DNA of 64,000 bases from a virus, in IMG/VR virus record IMGVR_UViG_3300042991_001118, positions 1 through 64,000 of that record; one strand, written 5' to 3'. Made by a program: the position numbers and the translations under genes. Shown here piece by piece: positions 41,038-49,288 of this stretch (position 1 is the first letter of the stretch; every line of letters begins with the position of its first letter). The notes below the pieces were generated by a model. It was not told the origin of the DNA. It saw only the letters and a list, made by a program, of their open reading frames with translations, and ran no database searches.

Positions 41038-43197
41038 TTAGGTTGTTCCGGGATTCCCGGTATCCAGAATTTCGATTTCCTTTCCATCGATGACCCAGAA
41101 TGCCATGTCCAGATCAACTAACTCCTGCATTTTCTCTCGCGCTTTCTTAGCGGATCCGCAGCCTCGTATCCTCGCGACGTATAGTGTCCTTGGTTTAATC
41201 CTAGAGAGTCCTTTTTTCTTTGCGAAGTCTATGATTGCGTTCTGTTCGACTTCCTCCGGGCTTTTCTTTGAAAGTCCTCTAGCCTTTTCATTGTGGCTTT
41301 CAAAGTACTGGGAAAATTCAATAGCCTTCTGGATGATTTGAACGTCGCATATCTTTGCGTCGTGCAGCAGGCAAAGGCATAGTGCAATGCGAAGGCAATG
41401 GGCCGGCATCTTTGACCAGAAGTCGCCTTCTTTTCCGTTGCACGCGTCGTAGTACTGTCCGAACACGGCCTCGGCTTCATCCGACATGATGATTCTTGGC
41501 GATTCCGTTTTGCAACATTCGTAGATGCTTCGGAGTTTGTCCTTGGCTTTTTCTCGGATCTCCGAATCAATTTTTTCGGAGTCCCATTTTCTTTGCATTG
41601 CTTCTGGATAGCAGCATACCAGACGGTCAAAGAATCCGTCATTGGCGTTCCCAGATAGCAGGGGAAGTTTGTCTGGAACGATTCCTCCGAGGATGGATAG
41701 GTGTGGGCTTCTAATAAAGATTGCGGGCTTTCCCTTCCTATCGATTTTCGCGAAGGTTCCAGACCAGGCAGACAAGTAGAATTCCTTGTCCGCACCTTTA
41801 CCTGCCCTGTACTGGTCCATGGAGTTTATCCAGGACGACAATTCATCCCGCATTAACAGGAGAGATGGGTTCCCATTAAGAATAGGACCCAAACTTTCCG
41901 TCGTCGCGTCCGTCGTGAGGAGGGTTTTGTCGCAAATTTCTTTAGGCGGTTCAGGTCGCTCTGTATCCGGGGATCCTTTTTTCGCGTTTTTCTTCCACTC
42001 TGCCAGGGCTTCCCGATACTCTTCCTTTTCCACCTCGAATTCATTCCGATTCGCCTCGTTTTCACCACGGAGTTCCTCCTCGATTTCAAAGACGACACCT
42101 AGCGTCTTTTCCATCGCCGGGGTTTTCCCGCTTCCTGGCGATCCGATTAACGCTGAGTACATTATCGCCTTGGTTGACCAGTCCTTGGATGGGATCGTTA
42201 TCGTAGCGTTCCCTGAGAGCAGGGAAACTGCGGACAATAAGGAAACCCCTGGGTAATCGATATTCGTCGAGAGATTTCCAGAGATGTTTTTCACGTATTT
42301 CTGGAACAGTTCCGGCAGTACATGTGTCGGAAATGGCTTTACCTTCACGTCCTCTCCTATGGACGCTTCTTTCCTGACCTCTTCCAGTATTTTCCCAAAC
42401 CTATCGCAGAATGTATCAGGACTTTGCACGTAAAAATCAGACGCGTCCTTCACAGGGAGTGTGACGACGTGCAGATTCCTATGCCATCCCAAAACCTTTA
42501 GGTGTTTCTTTAGACCAGATTCCATGGTATCCCCACCCTGGTCTGGGTCCTTCAAGAGGTATATCGTCTTTGCATGTTCCACCTGTGGGTAGTTCAATTT
42601 CGCGAACATCGAAGCCCCTGGTATCCCTAAAGCTGGGTATCCATTCAACCAGAGCGTCCAGCAGTTCGATTCGCCCTCACATATAATCAGTTCCGTGGCG
42701 CATTTATTCATCTCTAGCCATTGCCCATATACTCCGATGGGTAGGTCTCTTGTTCTTCCAGTCGTATCCCATCGCGAACCACTAGAACTTATACCTTTCC
42801 GGATTCTGTTCCGGAGTGCGTTTTTTCCATTCCCATCCAGATACGGGATGCATATACCATCTTCTTCGTTATAAACTCCCAACCCCTGGAGAAATTTCAA
42901 TGGAATGAATTTTTTCTTTGCCAGTTCTTCTGCGGTCGGGACGCATTTTACTTCCGAGTAAGTTTTTGTTTGTGTCGTGCTCGTCGGTCTCATATCTCCC
43001 CCGGTCAACCCCATAGACTTCACAATATCTTCAAAACTGCAACCTGCTTTGCAATTGAGCAGGATTTTACTTTCTTTCCCTTCCCCAATTACCAGGGAGT
43101 TATGCTTATCATCATGGCATGGGCATTTGGACGTGTACCCACCCGTCGTTAATCTTCGGACTCCATTTAATTTTTTCAGAACTTCTGTGATTTCCAT
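41038..43197 (-). CDS. TOPRIM primase fused to DUF3987 helicase-like ATPase
   Basis: 719 residues. The N-terminal CHC2-like zinc site (CPCHDDKHNSL...CKAGCS), a TOPRIM-type segment (ELIICEGESNCWTLWLNGYPALGIPG...KTIYLLKDPDQGGDT), then the DUF3987 ATPase with Walker A GSPGSGKTPAMEK, Walker-B-like LLMRDELSSW and a conserved YLSAWSG. Such proteins start replication in phages and plasmids. AAAGGA precedes the ATG. A divergent short transcript (43217-43302) overlaps its leader region. Confidence 0.85.
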   Translation of the reverse strand: MEITEVLKKLNGVRRLTTGGYTSKCPCHDDKHNSLVIGEGKESKILLNCKAGCSFEDIVKSMGLTGGDMRPTSTTQTKTYSEVKCVPTAEELAKKKFIPLKFLQGLGVYNEEDGICIPYLDGNGKNALRNRIRKGISSSGSRWDTTGRTRDLPIGVYGQWLEMNKCATELIICEGESNCWTLWLNGYPALGIPGASMFAKLNYPQVEHAKTIYLLKDPDQGGDTMESGLKKHLKVLGWHRNLHVVTLPVKDASDFYVQSPDTFCDRFGKILEEVRKEASIGEDVKVKPFPTHVLPELFQKYVKNISGNLSTNIDYPGVSLLSAVSLLSGNATITIPSKDWSTKAIMYSALIGSPGSGKTPAMEKTLGVVFEIEEELRGENEANRNEFEVEKEEYREALAEWKKNAKKGSPDTERPEPPKEICDKTLLTTDATTESLGPILNGNPSLLLMRDELSSWINSMDQYRAGKGADKEFYLSAWSGTFAKIDRKGKPAIFIRSPHLSILGGIVPDKLPLLSGNANDGFFDRLVCCYPEAMQRKWDSEKIDSEIREKAKDKLRSIYECCKTESPRIIMSDEAEAVFGQYYDACNGKEGDFWSKMPAHCLRIALCLCLLHDAKICDVQIIQKAIEFSQYFESHNEKARGLSKKSPEEVEQNAIIDFAKKKGLSRIKPRTLYVARIRGCGSAKKAREKMQELVDLDMAFWVIDGKEIEILDTGNPGTT

Positions 43198-43216
43198 TGG
43201 AAATTCCTTTATCTCC

Positions 43217-43245
43217 TTGACACTACACGATAAATGTCGTATAAT
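43217..43245 (+). promoter_or_regulatory. Consensus promoter divergent from the primase gene
   Basis: TTGACA (43217-43222), 17 bp, TATAAT (43240-43245): a perfect sigma70 promoter only 20 bp upstream of the primase start codon, pointing away from it. Confidence 0.85.
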
Positions 43246-43251
43246 GTCATC

Positions 43252-43302
43252 GTAATAGACGCTTTAGTATAGTAACCCAGGGTATACACACCCTGGGTTT
43301 AT
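43252..43302 (+). ncRNA. Short counter-transcript RNA upstream of the primase gene
   Basis: From the promoter start to the terminator AACCCAGGGT-ATACAC-ACCCTGGGTT + TATTTT: ~50 nt with no room for a gene. The primase messenger, if made from the promoter upstream of the 43314 gene, would contain the exact complement. This is the layout of copy-number-control antisense RNAs (inference). Confidence 0.6.
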
Positions 43303-43313
43303 TTTCCTTCTGT

Positions 43314-43565
43314 CTATACCATAGTCCATAACGAATCCCCAAGCAAATCCATTTCCAAAAACTTTACAAGCCTTAGCAGAGCCAGTCCAGATGGCTCTCT
43401 ATTTCCATTCTCCCAATTACTCAAGTGGTTGGCACTATAGCCAACAGCCTTGGCAACATCCGATATTAACAGCCCTTTTTTTACCCTGGACTTCCGAATC
43501 AGCAAGCCAAGCTGCTTTTTATCCTCTTCTTTTCTTTTCCCGATAACTTTGATCGACTTTCTCAT
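43314..43565 (-). CDS. XRE/Cro-type repressor
   Basis: 83 residues with LGLLIRKSRVKKGLLISDVAKAVGYSANHLSNWENGNREPSGLALLRLVKFL, a standard XRE helix-turn-helix. It lies upstream of the primase gene on the same strand, and its promoter contains a palindrome, so it probably regulates itself and replication. Confidence 0.85.
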   Translation of the reverse strand: MRKSIKVIGKRKEEDKKQLGLLIRKSRVKKGLLISDVAKAVGYSANHLSNWENGNREPSGLALLRLVKFLEMDLLGDSLWTMV

Positions 43566-43610
43566 TTCTATTCTCCAAAAATAAAACTTCTGTAACCCTT
43601 AATTTCCTTG

Positions 43611-43639
43611 ATTATATCTCTCATTTTGAGATTGGTCAA
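43611..43639 (-). promoter_or_regulatory. Promoter with built-in operator for the XRE gene
   Basis: Minus strand: TTGACC (43639-43634), 17 bp, TATAAT (43616-43611). The palindrome TCTCA-TTT-TGAGA (43619-43631) fills the spacer, a natural binding site for the XRE protein. Confidence 0.75.
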
Positions 43640-43719
43640 GATAAATTTAGGAATTATTTTGTTTTTTTTGCGGGTTTGATTAGTTCTTAGGATTTATGGG
43701 GGTTCGTGAGAGGGGGAAA

Positions 43720-43818
43720 AAGCACGCAGCAAAGGAGAAAATGGACATTATTATTGAGAGAGTTATGTTGGGACATGAAGGTATTCGATTCATGTCAGGA
43801 GATGATTGCTGCGTGCTT
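43720..43818. repeat. 13-bp perfect inverted repeat around a small plus-strand frame
   Basis: AAGCACGCAGCAA (43720-43732) and TTGCTGCGTGCTT (43806-43818) are exact complements 73 nt apart. They could be the base of a long RNA stem or the ends of a tiny mobile cassette. Confidence 0.65.
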
Positions 43819-43836
43819 GTAATTTTAGTCTGCTAA
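43741..43836 (+). CDS. Possible 31-residue peptide inside the inverted repeat
   Basis: AAAGGAG lies 4 nt before the ATG; reads MDIIIERVMLGHEGIRFMSG... and ends TAA at the edge of the convergent gene. Its existence rests on the ribosome site alone. Confidence 0.35.
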   Translation: MDIIIERVMLGHEGIRFMSGDDCCVLVILVC

Positions 43837-44408
43837 TCCGAGTAGTCAACCTTATCGGAATCCATATAATCTTTGGCTTTAGCCCAGTATTCTATGTTAT
43901 ATTCCAAAACGTCTGGTTTTTTGAACCAGGCTTCTTTTATTTTAGATTCCGAATCCGCATCTAAAACGTTGTGATTTTTGTATAATGTCAGGATTTCATT
44001 TCCAGCCTTTTTGTATATCGCATCCAGCTTCGCTGCATATTTTTCATAGATGTCGTCTTCGTATTCCCCGAATATTTTCCGATATTTCCCGCCTTTTTGT
44101 GCCGAAGCAGCCTCTTTCTTAGCCTTCTCTTTAGCCGAACTAATTTCATCCTGTACCGAATTGATAATTTTCCACTTTTCCTCTTGGAATACTTCCTGAA
44201 TTTTTTCTATATCAGGACGTATCGCTTTCAGGATTTTTTCCTTTGAATTTGCTTCTTTTCTATCCTTTGCCGCAGCCTCTTTCTTTGCCTTCGCAGCCTG
44301 TTCTTTATCGTATGCGGCCTTGTACTTCTTGATGTCTTCTGGGCTATCTGCTTCATCCAGACGATGTGTTCCGAGAATCCTAGCGATTTCTTCATCTTTC
44401 CTCAGCAT
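43833..44408 (-). CDS. 191-residue coiled-coil protein with capsid-targeting-like leader (paralogue 1)
   Basis: The N terminus MLRKDEEIARILGTHRLDE-AD is nearly identical to that of the next gene and ends in an L-x-E motif at residue 19. T4 internal proteins carry similar short leaders that are cut after L-x-E during head maturation. The remainder is lysine/alanine/glutamate-rich coiled coil ending in a shared helical domain (YKKAGNEILTLYKNHN...). I infer a protein packaged in the virion head. The paralogue lies 9 nt upstream. Confidence 0.65.
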   Translation of the reverse strand: MLRKDEEIARILGTHRLDEADSPEDIKKYKAAYDKEQAAKAKKEAAAKDRKEANSKEKILKAIRPDIEKIQEVFQEEKWKIINSVQDEISSAKEKAKKEAASAQKGGKYRKIFGEYEDDIYEKYAAKLDAIYKKAGNEILTLYKNHNVLDADSESKIKEAWFKKPDVLEYNIEYWAKAKDYMDSDKVDYSD

Positions 44409-44417
44409 TTTCGTCTC

Positions 44418-44969
44418 CTATTGTCCTGTCATATTTTTCCTATTGATAGCTTCTGCCCAACGTTCTAATTTGGATTTTAGAATGTCTTCTGTTAGGAACC
44501 AGGTACTTTTTATCTTGTCTTCCATTTCTTTACTTAAGGCGTTATTTTTTTTATATAGTGAAAGCATCTCAGTCCCAGCTTGTCTATATGCGTCTTCTAA
44601 TTTGGGGAGGTATTCCTTGAAGAGAATCTCTATATATTCCATAAATATTTTTCGATATTTTTTTCCCCCTTGGGATACTTCGGCTTCTTTCTTGGCTTTT
44701 TCTTTTGCCAAGATTTTACGATTAGCAAATTCTTCAATTATGGAATACCTATTTTTTTTAAATTTATTTTCTATCTCTTTTTTTTCTATAGATTTATCAA
44801 CTTTACTTTTTGCTATTTGGTTTCTCAGTTGATGCGATCTTGATAGTATGCTTTTTGTTACAGAAGATTCAAAATCTTTGTCTTCTGTTTCGGCAGCTTC
44901 GTCCATATCGGATTCGTCCAGACGATGTGTTCCGAGAATCCTAGCGATTTCTTCATCTTGCCTCAGCAT
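44418..44969 (-). CDS. 183-residue coiled-coil protein with capsid-targeting-like leader (paralogue 2)
   Basis: Leader MLRQDEEIARILGTHRLDE-SD, followed by a diverged coiled coil. The C-terminal domain (YRQAGTEMLSLYKKNNALSKEMEDKIKSTWF) is homologous to that of paralogue 1. About 85 bp including the ribosome site (AGGAGACGAAAATG) are almost identical at DNA level between the two, while the bodies differ widely, pointing to recent exchange of the leader region. Confidence 0.65.
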   Translation of the reverse strand: MLRQDEEIARILGTHRLDESDMDEAAETEDKDFESSVTKSILSRSHQLRNQIAKSKVDKSIEKKEIENKFKKNRYSIIEEFANRKILAKEKAKKEAEVSQGGKKYRKIFMEYIEILFKEYLPKLEDAYRQAGTEMLSLYKKNNALSKEMEDKIKSTWFLTEDILKSKLERWAEAINRKNMTGQ

Positions 44970-45538
44970 TTTCGTCTCCTATTGTCCTTTAATATCTCCT
45001 GATATCTCTTGTAATATCCCTCTTTGCATTTATCGCACACATTGATGTAGTGGTCGCCCACTCTCTCAATTGTGCTCCCATCATTTGCGCTGTAATAGAC
45101 ATGTTTATCATTTCCACATGGGCAGGGGTTCATAGAGGAGAGCAAGTGGCATGTTGATACGGGGGCGATCCTCTCCCAGATTTGGAAGGGTCTATAATGA
45201 TCATAGAAGTCGAAATAGATTCCGGACAATATGCATTTTGTCCTGGTGGAATCAGCCGTTTTCAATGTGTCGAGCAGGACATGTTCATTTTTAAACACGG
45301 CATACAGATGTACCTCATCGAAAATGACGAGGTCATAATTTCCGATATCTACGGCTTCCTGTAGTCGTAGCACTCCGGGTAAGATATTTGAGATATCCCG
45401 TTTACTATTTCTTGTGTTTCCCGGATGATCGAATACCTCCACTTTCTTTTTCAAAGACACCGCGTTATCGAAGGCTATTTTTAGCCTTGTAGTCTTTCCA
45501 GACATCCAAGGACCAACGAGGCATTCACATTCAAGCAT
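44963..45538 (-). CDS. tdk: Thymidine kinase, TK1 type
   Basis: 191 residues. Walker A GPWMSGKTTRLK, the DEVHLY Walker-B-type motif (DEAQF in cellular enzymes), the G-x-Y-x-D-F lid (GIYFDFYDHYRPF) and the zinc site CPCG...CDKC at the C terminus give the full TK1 order. It phosphorylates thymidine and probably feeds the thymidylate kinase at 57229. The 5' end overlaps a repeat-containing leader frame. Confidence 0.85.
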   Translation of the reverse strand: MLECECLVGPWMSGKTTRLKIAFDNAVSLKKKVEVFDHPGNTRNSKRDISNILPGVLRLQEAVDIGNYDLVIFDEVHLYAVFKNEHVLLDTLKTADSTRTKCILSGIYFDFYDHYRPFQIWERIAPVSTCHLLSSMNPCPCGNDKHVYYSANDGSTIERVGDHYINVCDKCKEGYYKRYQEILKDNRRRKC

Positions 45539-45627
45539 AAAAATACTCCATAACTTGGGACATGGACTCCATACCTTTGGACATGGACTCCATACCTTTG
45601 GACATGGACTCCATACCTTTTGGACAT
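45481..45627 (-). CDS. Possible 48-residue heptapeptide-repeat leader peptide
   Basis: ATG follows the methyltransferase stop directly (TAAATG). Reads (RYGVHVQ) repeated, then runs into the thymidine kinase gene in another frame and stops. No ribosome site. It may be coincidental to the DNA repeat. Confidence 0.25.
   Translation of the reverse strand: MSKRYGVHVQRYGVHVQRYGVHVPSYGVFLCLNVNASLVLGCLERLQG
45557..45620 (-). repeat. Three 21-bp tandem repeats before the thymidine kinase gene
   Basis: Three copies of a 21-bp unit containing GACATGGACTCCATACC in the 90-bp gap between the methyltransferase stop and the kinase start. On the coding strand each holds AAGGTATGGAGTCCATG, and GGACATGGACTCCA-type half-palindromes. 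Confidence 0.75.
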
Positions 45628-46443
45628 TTATTTTTCATTATAGCGTTCTCTTAGTTTTTTTTCCACAATATTGTAGTATTCCGCCTCGATTTCTATCCCG
45701 AAGGCATCCCGACCTAAATCTATTGCGGCGTATAAAGAGGTTCCGGATCCCATGAATGGGTCTAATATGGAATCGCCTTCACGTGTAAACAGTTTAATGA
45801 ACCACTCAGGCAGAGCGTACGGGAATGTGGCGCAATGATTTTTATTTCCGCATTCCGTCGAGATGTGTAGGACGTTTGTTGGATACACCAGGGTTTTATC
45901 TTTCCAGTTGGAGATATTCTTTCCAAATCCGCTTCCAACAGAAGATTCTTGGCGTTGCATATCCTTTGCACTAAGGGTTTTCAACCTAGATTTAGACCAA
46001 GAACCTATTTGGACTTTAACTGCGTCTTGATACATCGCGAATTTCTTGTTTTTATTGAATTGGAGCACCCTTTCCCATGCATCTCGGAACCTGTTAGGCC
46101 ATTTCCCAGGGAAGCTATTCTTTTTATGCCAAATAAATTCCTCTGTCCATCTCCATCCCTGCTGTTTCAATGCGAGGATTAGCTCTAAAACGTATGTGCT
46201 TCGTTCACCCTGGACGACGTTTTCCTTGATGTTCAGGATGAACGTGCCATCCATTCGCAAAACTCTAAAGAGTTCCTTCGAGATTGGCAGAAACCAATCG
46301 ATGTATTCCCCGTGGTGTATCCCAGGATATCTGGATTTCCGTTGCATTGCATATGGTGGAGACGTAATGATGAGGTTGACTGAGTTGTCTGGAAAATTTT
46401 TTAGAACTTCCAGACAATCACCATGGTAAATTTTATGTCTCAT
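45628..46443 (-). CDS. DNA methyltransferase, TSPPY type (N4-cytosine or N6-adenine)
   Basis: 271 residues. TSPPYAMQRKSRYPG near residue 28 is the catalytic motif IV and DPFMGSGTSLYAAIDLGRDAFGIEIE near residue 225 is the AdoMet-binding motif I, so the order is that of the beta class. No cognate endonuclease is near, so it is probably an orphan protecting or marking phage DNA. Confidence 0.85.
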   Translation of the reverse strand: MRHKIYHGDCLEVLKNFPDNSVNLIITSPPYAMQRKSRYPGIHHGEYIDWFLPISKELFRVLRMDGTFILNIKENVVQGERSTYVLELILALKQQGWRWTEEFIWHKKNSFPGKWPNRFRDAWERVLQFNKNKKFAMYQDAVKVQIGSWSKSRLKTLSAKDMQRQESSVGSGFGKNISNWKDKTLVYPTNVLHISTECGNKNHCATFPYALPEWFIKLFTREGDSILDPFMGSGTSLYAAIDLGRDAFGIEIEAEYYNIVEKKLRERYNEK

Positions 46444-46903
46444 TTCGTTTCACTGCCCAATCTTTCACGAGTTGATTTAGCTTTTCTAATGCTTGGTCTG
46501 GGTGTATAAACTTCCATTTAGACGAAACCAATCTATCGCCATCTATCGCTGTGAGCATTTCTAGTTCCGATAATCCGCCTCTTCTGTCGAGTTCTTCTAG
46601 GGTTTGCCCGTGATTATTTTGGATTTCCTTCTCGTATTGCTTCGCAAATTCCCAAGGGATGGATAATTTTGAACGGGAATAATTAGAAGATTGAATATTG
46701 AATCTCTTCCCTGTGAGATTCTTGGCATTGATAACCACACACATTTCTGGAACTTTCTCTTTGCACCATGCTAGAACTTCTTCTCGGCATGTTTCGTCTA
46801 TGATTTCAATTTCTAGAGTTGGCTTCATCTTAATCTTTGCTGCAATCACCCCACGTTTATTCAAGACATTGTGGATAATTTGTAATTTAGCATCTTGCTC
46901 CAT
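46433..46903 (-). CDS. Unknown 156-residue protein
   Basis: An alpha/beta protein with no recognised motif. It overlaps the methyltransferase start by 11 nt and may work with it. Confidence 0.6.
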   Translation of the reverse strand: MEQDAKLQIIHNVLNKRGVIAAKIKMKPTLEIEIIDETCREEVLAWCKEKVPEMCVVINAKNLTGKRFNIQSSNYSRSKLSIPWEFAKQYEKEIQNNHGQTLEELDRRGGLSELEMLTAIDGDRLVSSKWKFIHPDQALEKLNQLVKDWAVKRNET

Positions 46904-46914
46904 TGTCCATTTCC

Positions 46915-47703
46915 TTAAAAATCGAACGTCAGTTGCATTATGAGTTTCTTCTCAGCAATGAGTCTCTTCACACTTCGCAGTTTAGGGAAGCTCTCTTCGT
47001 GCATTGTCTTGAATGCTTCGATGTCATAGCGGCTTCCACGGATAAGTCCAATCATCGCGAATGAATGCGAACGAAGCCAATCTTTTGTATAGTCCGTCAT
47101 GTACTGGGTATACTTGTTCTTCCGTCTCCAAAACGTCCCAGCACATCTCTCGGTCAATTCTTCATAGACCTGCTGCGGCATGCATTGGTACACATACCGT
47201 TGAATGAAATTCCCTATAATTGGCTGGAACTTTCCTGGAACACAATTTTCTTTTCCATACAGCTTTCCGACTTCTTTCCAGAGTTGCTTCGGGATGACAC
47301 CTTTTTGGAGTTCTCCTGGGCATGGTAGCAGGCACGAATCGATGAGTTCCTTTTCCAGCATTCTGTACCTGGCTTCCGCCTCTCGAGCCGCTTTCTCGAC
47401 ATCGATAAAGTACTGGCGTACCTCCCGACCCTTTTCCGAGCGTTCCAACATCGCGATGTGCTTCGCAATGTCCAGGGCGAGGATGTATTCATTCATAGGT
47501 CTACCGCCAACAGGGTTTTCGCCAGATTTGGCGAAAACTGTAAAGTCTTTATCTTTAACAGCTTGTGAATCCTCTAATCTTTGTTTTATCCAGTTTGAAA
47601 AGTCTCGTTTTACTTCCAACTTTTCATGCAATTCCCTCGCATCCACGGCATTTAATTTTTCTTTTCCGATTTCGACTTCGCTAATCTTGATGAGTTCCTT
47701 CAT
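46915..47703 (-). CDS. AntA antirepressor with P63C-like C-terminal domain
   Basis: 262 residues. The N-terminal AntA/AntB domain ([26 protein letters not shown]...[34 protein letters not shown]) is followed by a P63C-type domain ([44 protein letters not shown]). A second phage antirepressor, differing from the first in its C-terminal module. Confidence 0.85.
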   Translation of the reverse strand: MKELIKISEVEIGKEKLNAVDARELHEKLEVKRDFSNWIKQRLEDSQAVKDKDFTVFAKSGENPVGGRPMNEYILALDIAKHIAMLERSEKGREVRQYFIDVEKAAREAEARYRMLEKELIDSCLLPCPGELQKGVIPKQLWKEVGKLYGKENCVPGKFQPIIGNFIQRYVYQCMPQQVYEELTERCAGTFWRRKNKYTQYMTDYTKDWLRSHSFAMIGLIRGSRYDIEAFKTMHEESFPKLRSVKRLIAEKKLIMQLTFDF

Positions 47704-47962
47704 TTTGTTCCCTTTCTGCTATTTGTTTTCCAAGAAAATTCCTTATCCAGACGATTTGTTTTGACCTTTTGGTTGGGCTATATTGGTATTGGAAATATGT
47801 ACCACCTCGTTCCCATTTCCCCCTCTCTTTCCTCTCTTGGTATTCTGCATCTTCTAAAATTTTGAGAAGGAAATCAATATACCATCGAGGAATTTGTATA
47901 GGAATTAGCTCGTTTTTATCTTTGATTAGACTTTTTAAATAGTCATTGATTTTGTCACACAT
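47681..47962 (-). CDS. Unknown 93-residue protein
   Basis: Charged and aromatic, no recognised family; overlaps the antirepressor start and the 50-residue gene. Confidence 0.55.
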   Translation of the reverse strand: MCDKINDYLKSLIKDKNELIPIQIPRWYIDFLLKILEDAEYQERKERGKWERGGTYFQYQYSPTKRSKQIVWIRNFLGKQIAEREQNEGTHQD

Positions 47963-48107
47963 TTTTCGTTTCTTTCAAGAAAATAATTTTTCCACGGCAA
48001 TAATTGCACTCACAGTCGTAATTATGTACACATTCAGAATTGCAGCAATCTATTGCATCCTCTATTGCGTTATAGACATCACCACAAAGAGAGCATTTAT
48101 ATTTCAT
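47955..48107 (-). CDS. 50-residue cysteine-rich zinc-ribbon peptide
   Basis: CSLCGD, CCNSEC and CECNYCRG give eight or nine cysteines in 40 residues, a strong metal-binding signature. The stop overlaps the next start (ATGTGTGA). Below common length thresholds but convincing. Confidence 0.65.
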   Translation of the reverse strand: MKYKCSLCGDVYNAIEDAIDCCNSECVHNYDCECNYCRGKIIFLKETKNV

Positions 48108-48145
48108 AGTTTTTATTGATGTTTTCTGTATCACTTTTATTTATC

Positions 48146-48712
48146 CTAATCTCCCGAAACATGAAGATTAGGGTCTTTATTTTCTAGACGTTGTTTTTCT
48201 GCAAGATAGATACAGCGTTTGTACCAGGGGTGCTTGCGGGGTACACCTAGTTTCTCTTTTTTCTTCTCACGACTCTTTCTTGCATATCCGTTTACTTTGT
48301 CTCTATTTTTCTCGCGCCATAGCCTTTGTAGTTCTCTCACCTTTTCCTTATTTTTCTCGCGCCACAGCCTTTGTTTTTCTCTCACCTTATCCCTGTGTTT
48401 TTCGCTCCATCGCTTTTGTGCTTTTTTTGCATATTCCTTTACCTTTTCCTTATTTTCCGCACACCATTTCTTGTTTTTTTCTCTTACCCTTTCCCTATTT
48501 TCCTTCTGCCATTTCTTAGCCCTTTCGCTTTCTTGTTTTCTATGTTTACTTTGCCATTTCTTGGTTCTTTCATTTTCTTGCTCCCTGTGTGCCTCTCGCC
48601 ATTTCTTTTGACACTCTCTTACTCTTTCCCTGTGTTCCTCTCTCCACCTCTTTTGATACTCCCTGTTTTTCTTTATTTTTTCCACGCTTTCATTTAAGAT
48701 TTCCTCAGACAT
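48146..48712 (-). CDS. Highly charged repeat protein, predicted single alpha-helix
   Basis: 188 residues built of ~13-residue repeats of the type KKWREEHRERVRE, alternating Lys/Arg and Glu with a conserved tryptophan. Such sequences form long stable single helices. The N terminus MSEEILNES contains an L-x-E-like motif. The C-terminal tail (HPWYKRCIYLAEKQRL) is non-repetitive. Structural or nucleic-acid-binding role possible. Confidence 0.7.
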   Translation of the reverse strand: MSEEILNESVEKIKKNREYQKRWREEHRERVRECQKKWREAHREQENERTKKWQSKHRKQESERAKKWQKENRERVREKNKKWCAENKEKVKEYAKKAQKRWSEKHRDKVREKQRLWREKNKEKVRELQRLWREKNRDKVNGYARKSREKKKEKLGVPRKHPWYKRCIYLAEKQRLENKDPNLHVSGD

Positions 48713-48725
48713 ACCTTATCTCCTC

Positions 48726-48977
48726 TTAGCATTGATTAGTTCTGTATCCATGAAGTAGAACGGACTCCAGACTTTCACCTCCTAGAAATTCTCCCACGAA
48801 ACAAGTTGCAACATCATGTGAAATGTACAGCATATTTTCCTTTGCGAAATCGTGGAGGTATTTTGTTTCGGCGTAGTGATACATTTTTTCTCTTTTCACA
48901 ACGACGTGGTCTTCAAAAAAGATTATCTCGTTACGAAGTATCCACGTTGTTTTTATCACGTTGTAAACTTTCTTCAT
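48726..48977 (-). CDS. Unknown 83-residue protein
   Basis: Starts MKKVYNVIKTTWILRNEIIFFED; beta-rich start then helix. Starts at the 3' end of the 104-residue gene (ATGA-type overlap). Confidence 0.55.
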   Translation of the reverse strand: MKKVYNVIKTTWILRNEIIFFEDHVVVKREKMYHYAETKYLHDFAKENMLYISHDVATCFVGEFLGGESLESVLLHGYRTNQC

Positions 48978-49288
48978 ATTTTCCTTATCTCCTCTTCCAT
49001 TTCATGTATTGCTTGTCTCCAGCCTTCTCGGACATATTCAGGCAACCTAGTGTCCGTTGTTAGACGAAACAACGTTTCTTTAAGACCTGGTATCCGTTTC
49101 AACAAAGATAGAGACTTAGACATGTCTTGCGGGTCAAAGGGGGAATCCCGCCCTGGGAAGATTTTGTTGAATCCGCATAGCCAGAACAGTGTATTGCTTG
49201 ATGCCGAATGCCTTCCCTCAAATATATAGTCTATCGCATTGACTAGTTCTTCTCGTGTCAGATAAATCGAATCTGTTTTTTTACTCAT
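48974..49288 (-). CDS. Unknown 104-residue protein
   Basis: The ATG at 49288 overlaps the stop of the acidic-tail gene (ATGAGTAA). A longer frame upstream only reads the 24-bp DNA repeat (PMTMRRRV units) and is rejected. Helical, rich in leucine; no family. Confidence 0.55.
   Translation of the reverse strand: MSKKTDSIYLTREELVNAIDYIFEGRHSASSNTLFWLCGFNKIFPGRDSPFDPQDMSKSLSLLKRIPGLKETLFRLTTDTRLPEYVREGWRQAIHEMEEEIRKI

Noticed and set aside
48219-48697. Phe/Leu-rich plus-strand frames resembling membrane proteins
   Set aside because: Mirror frames of the charged single-helix repeat protein.
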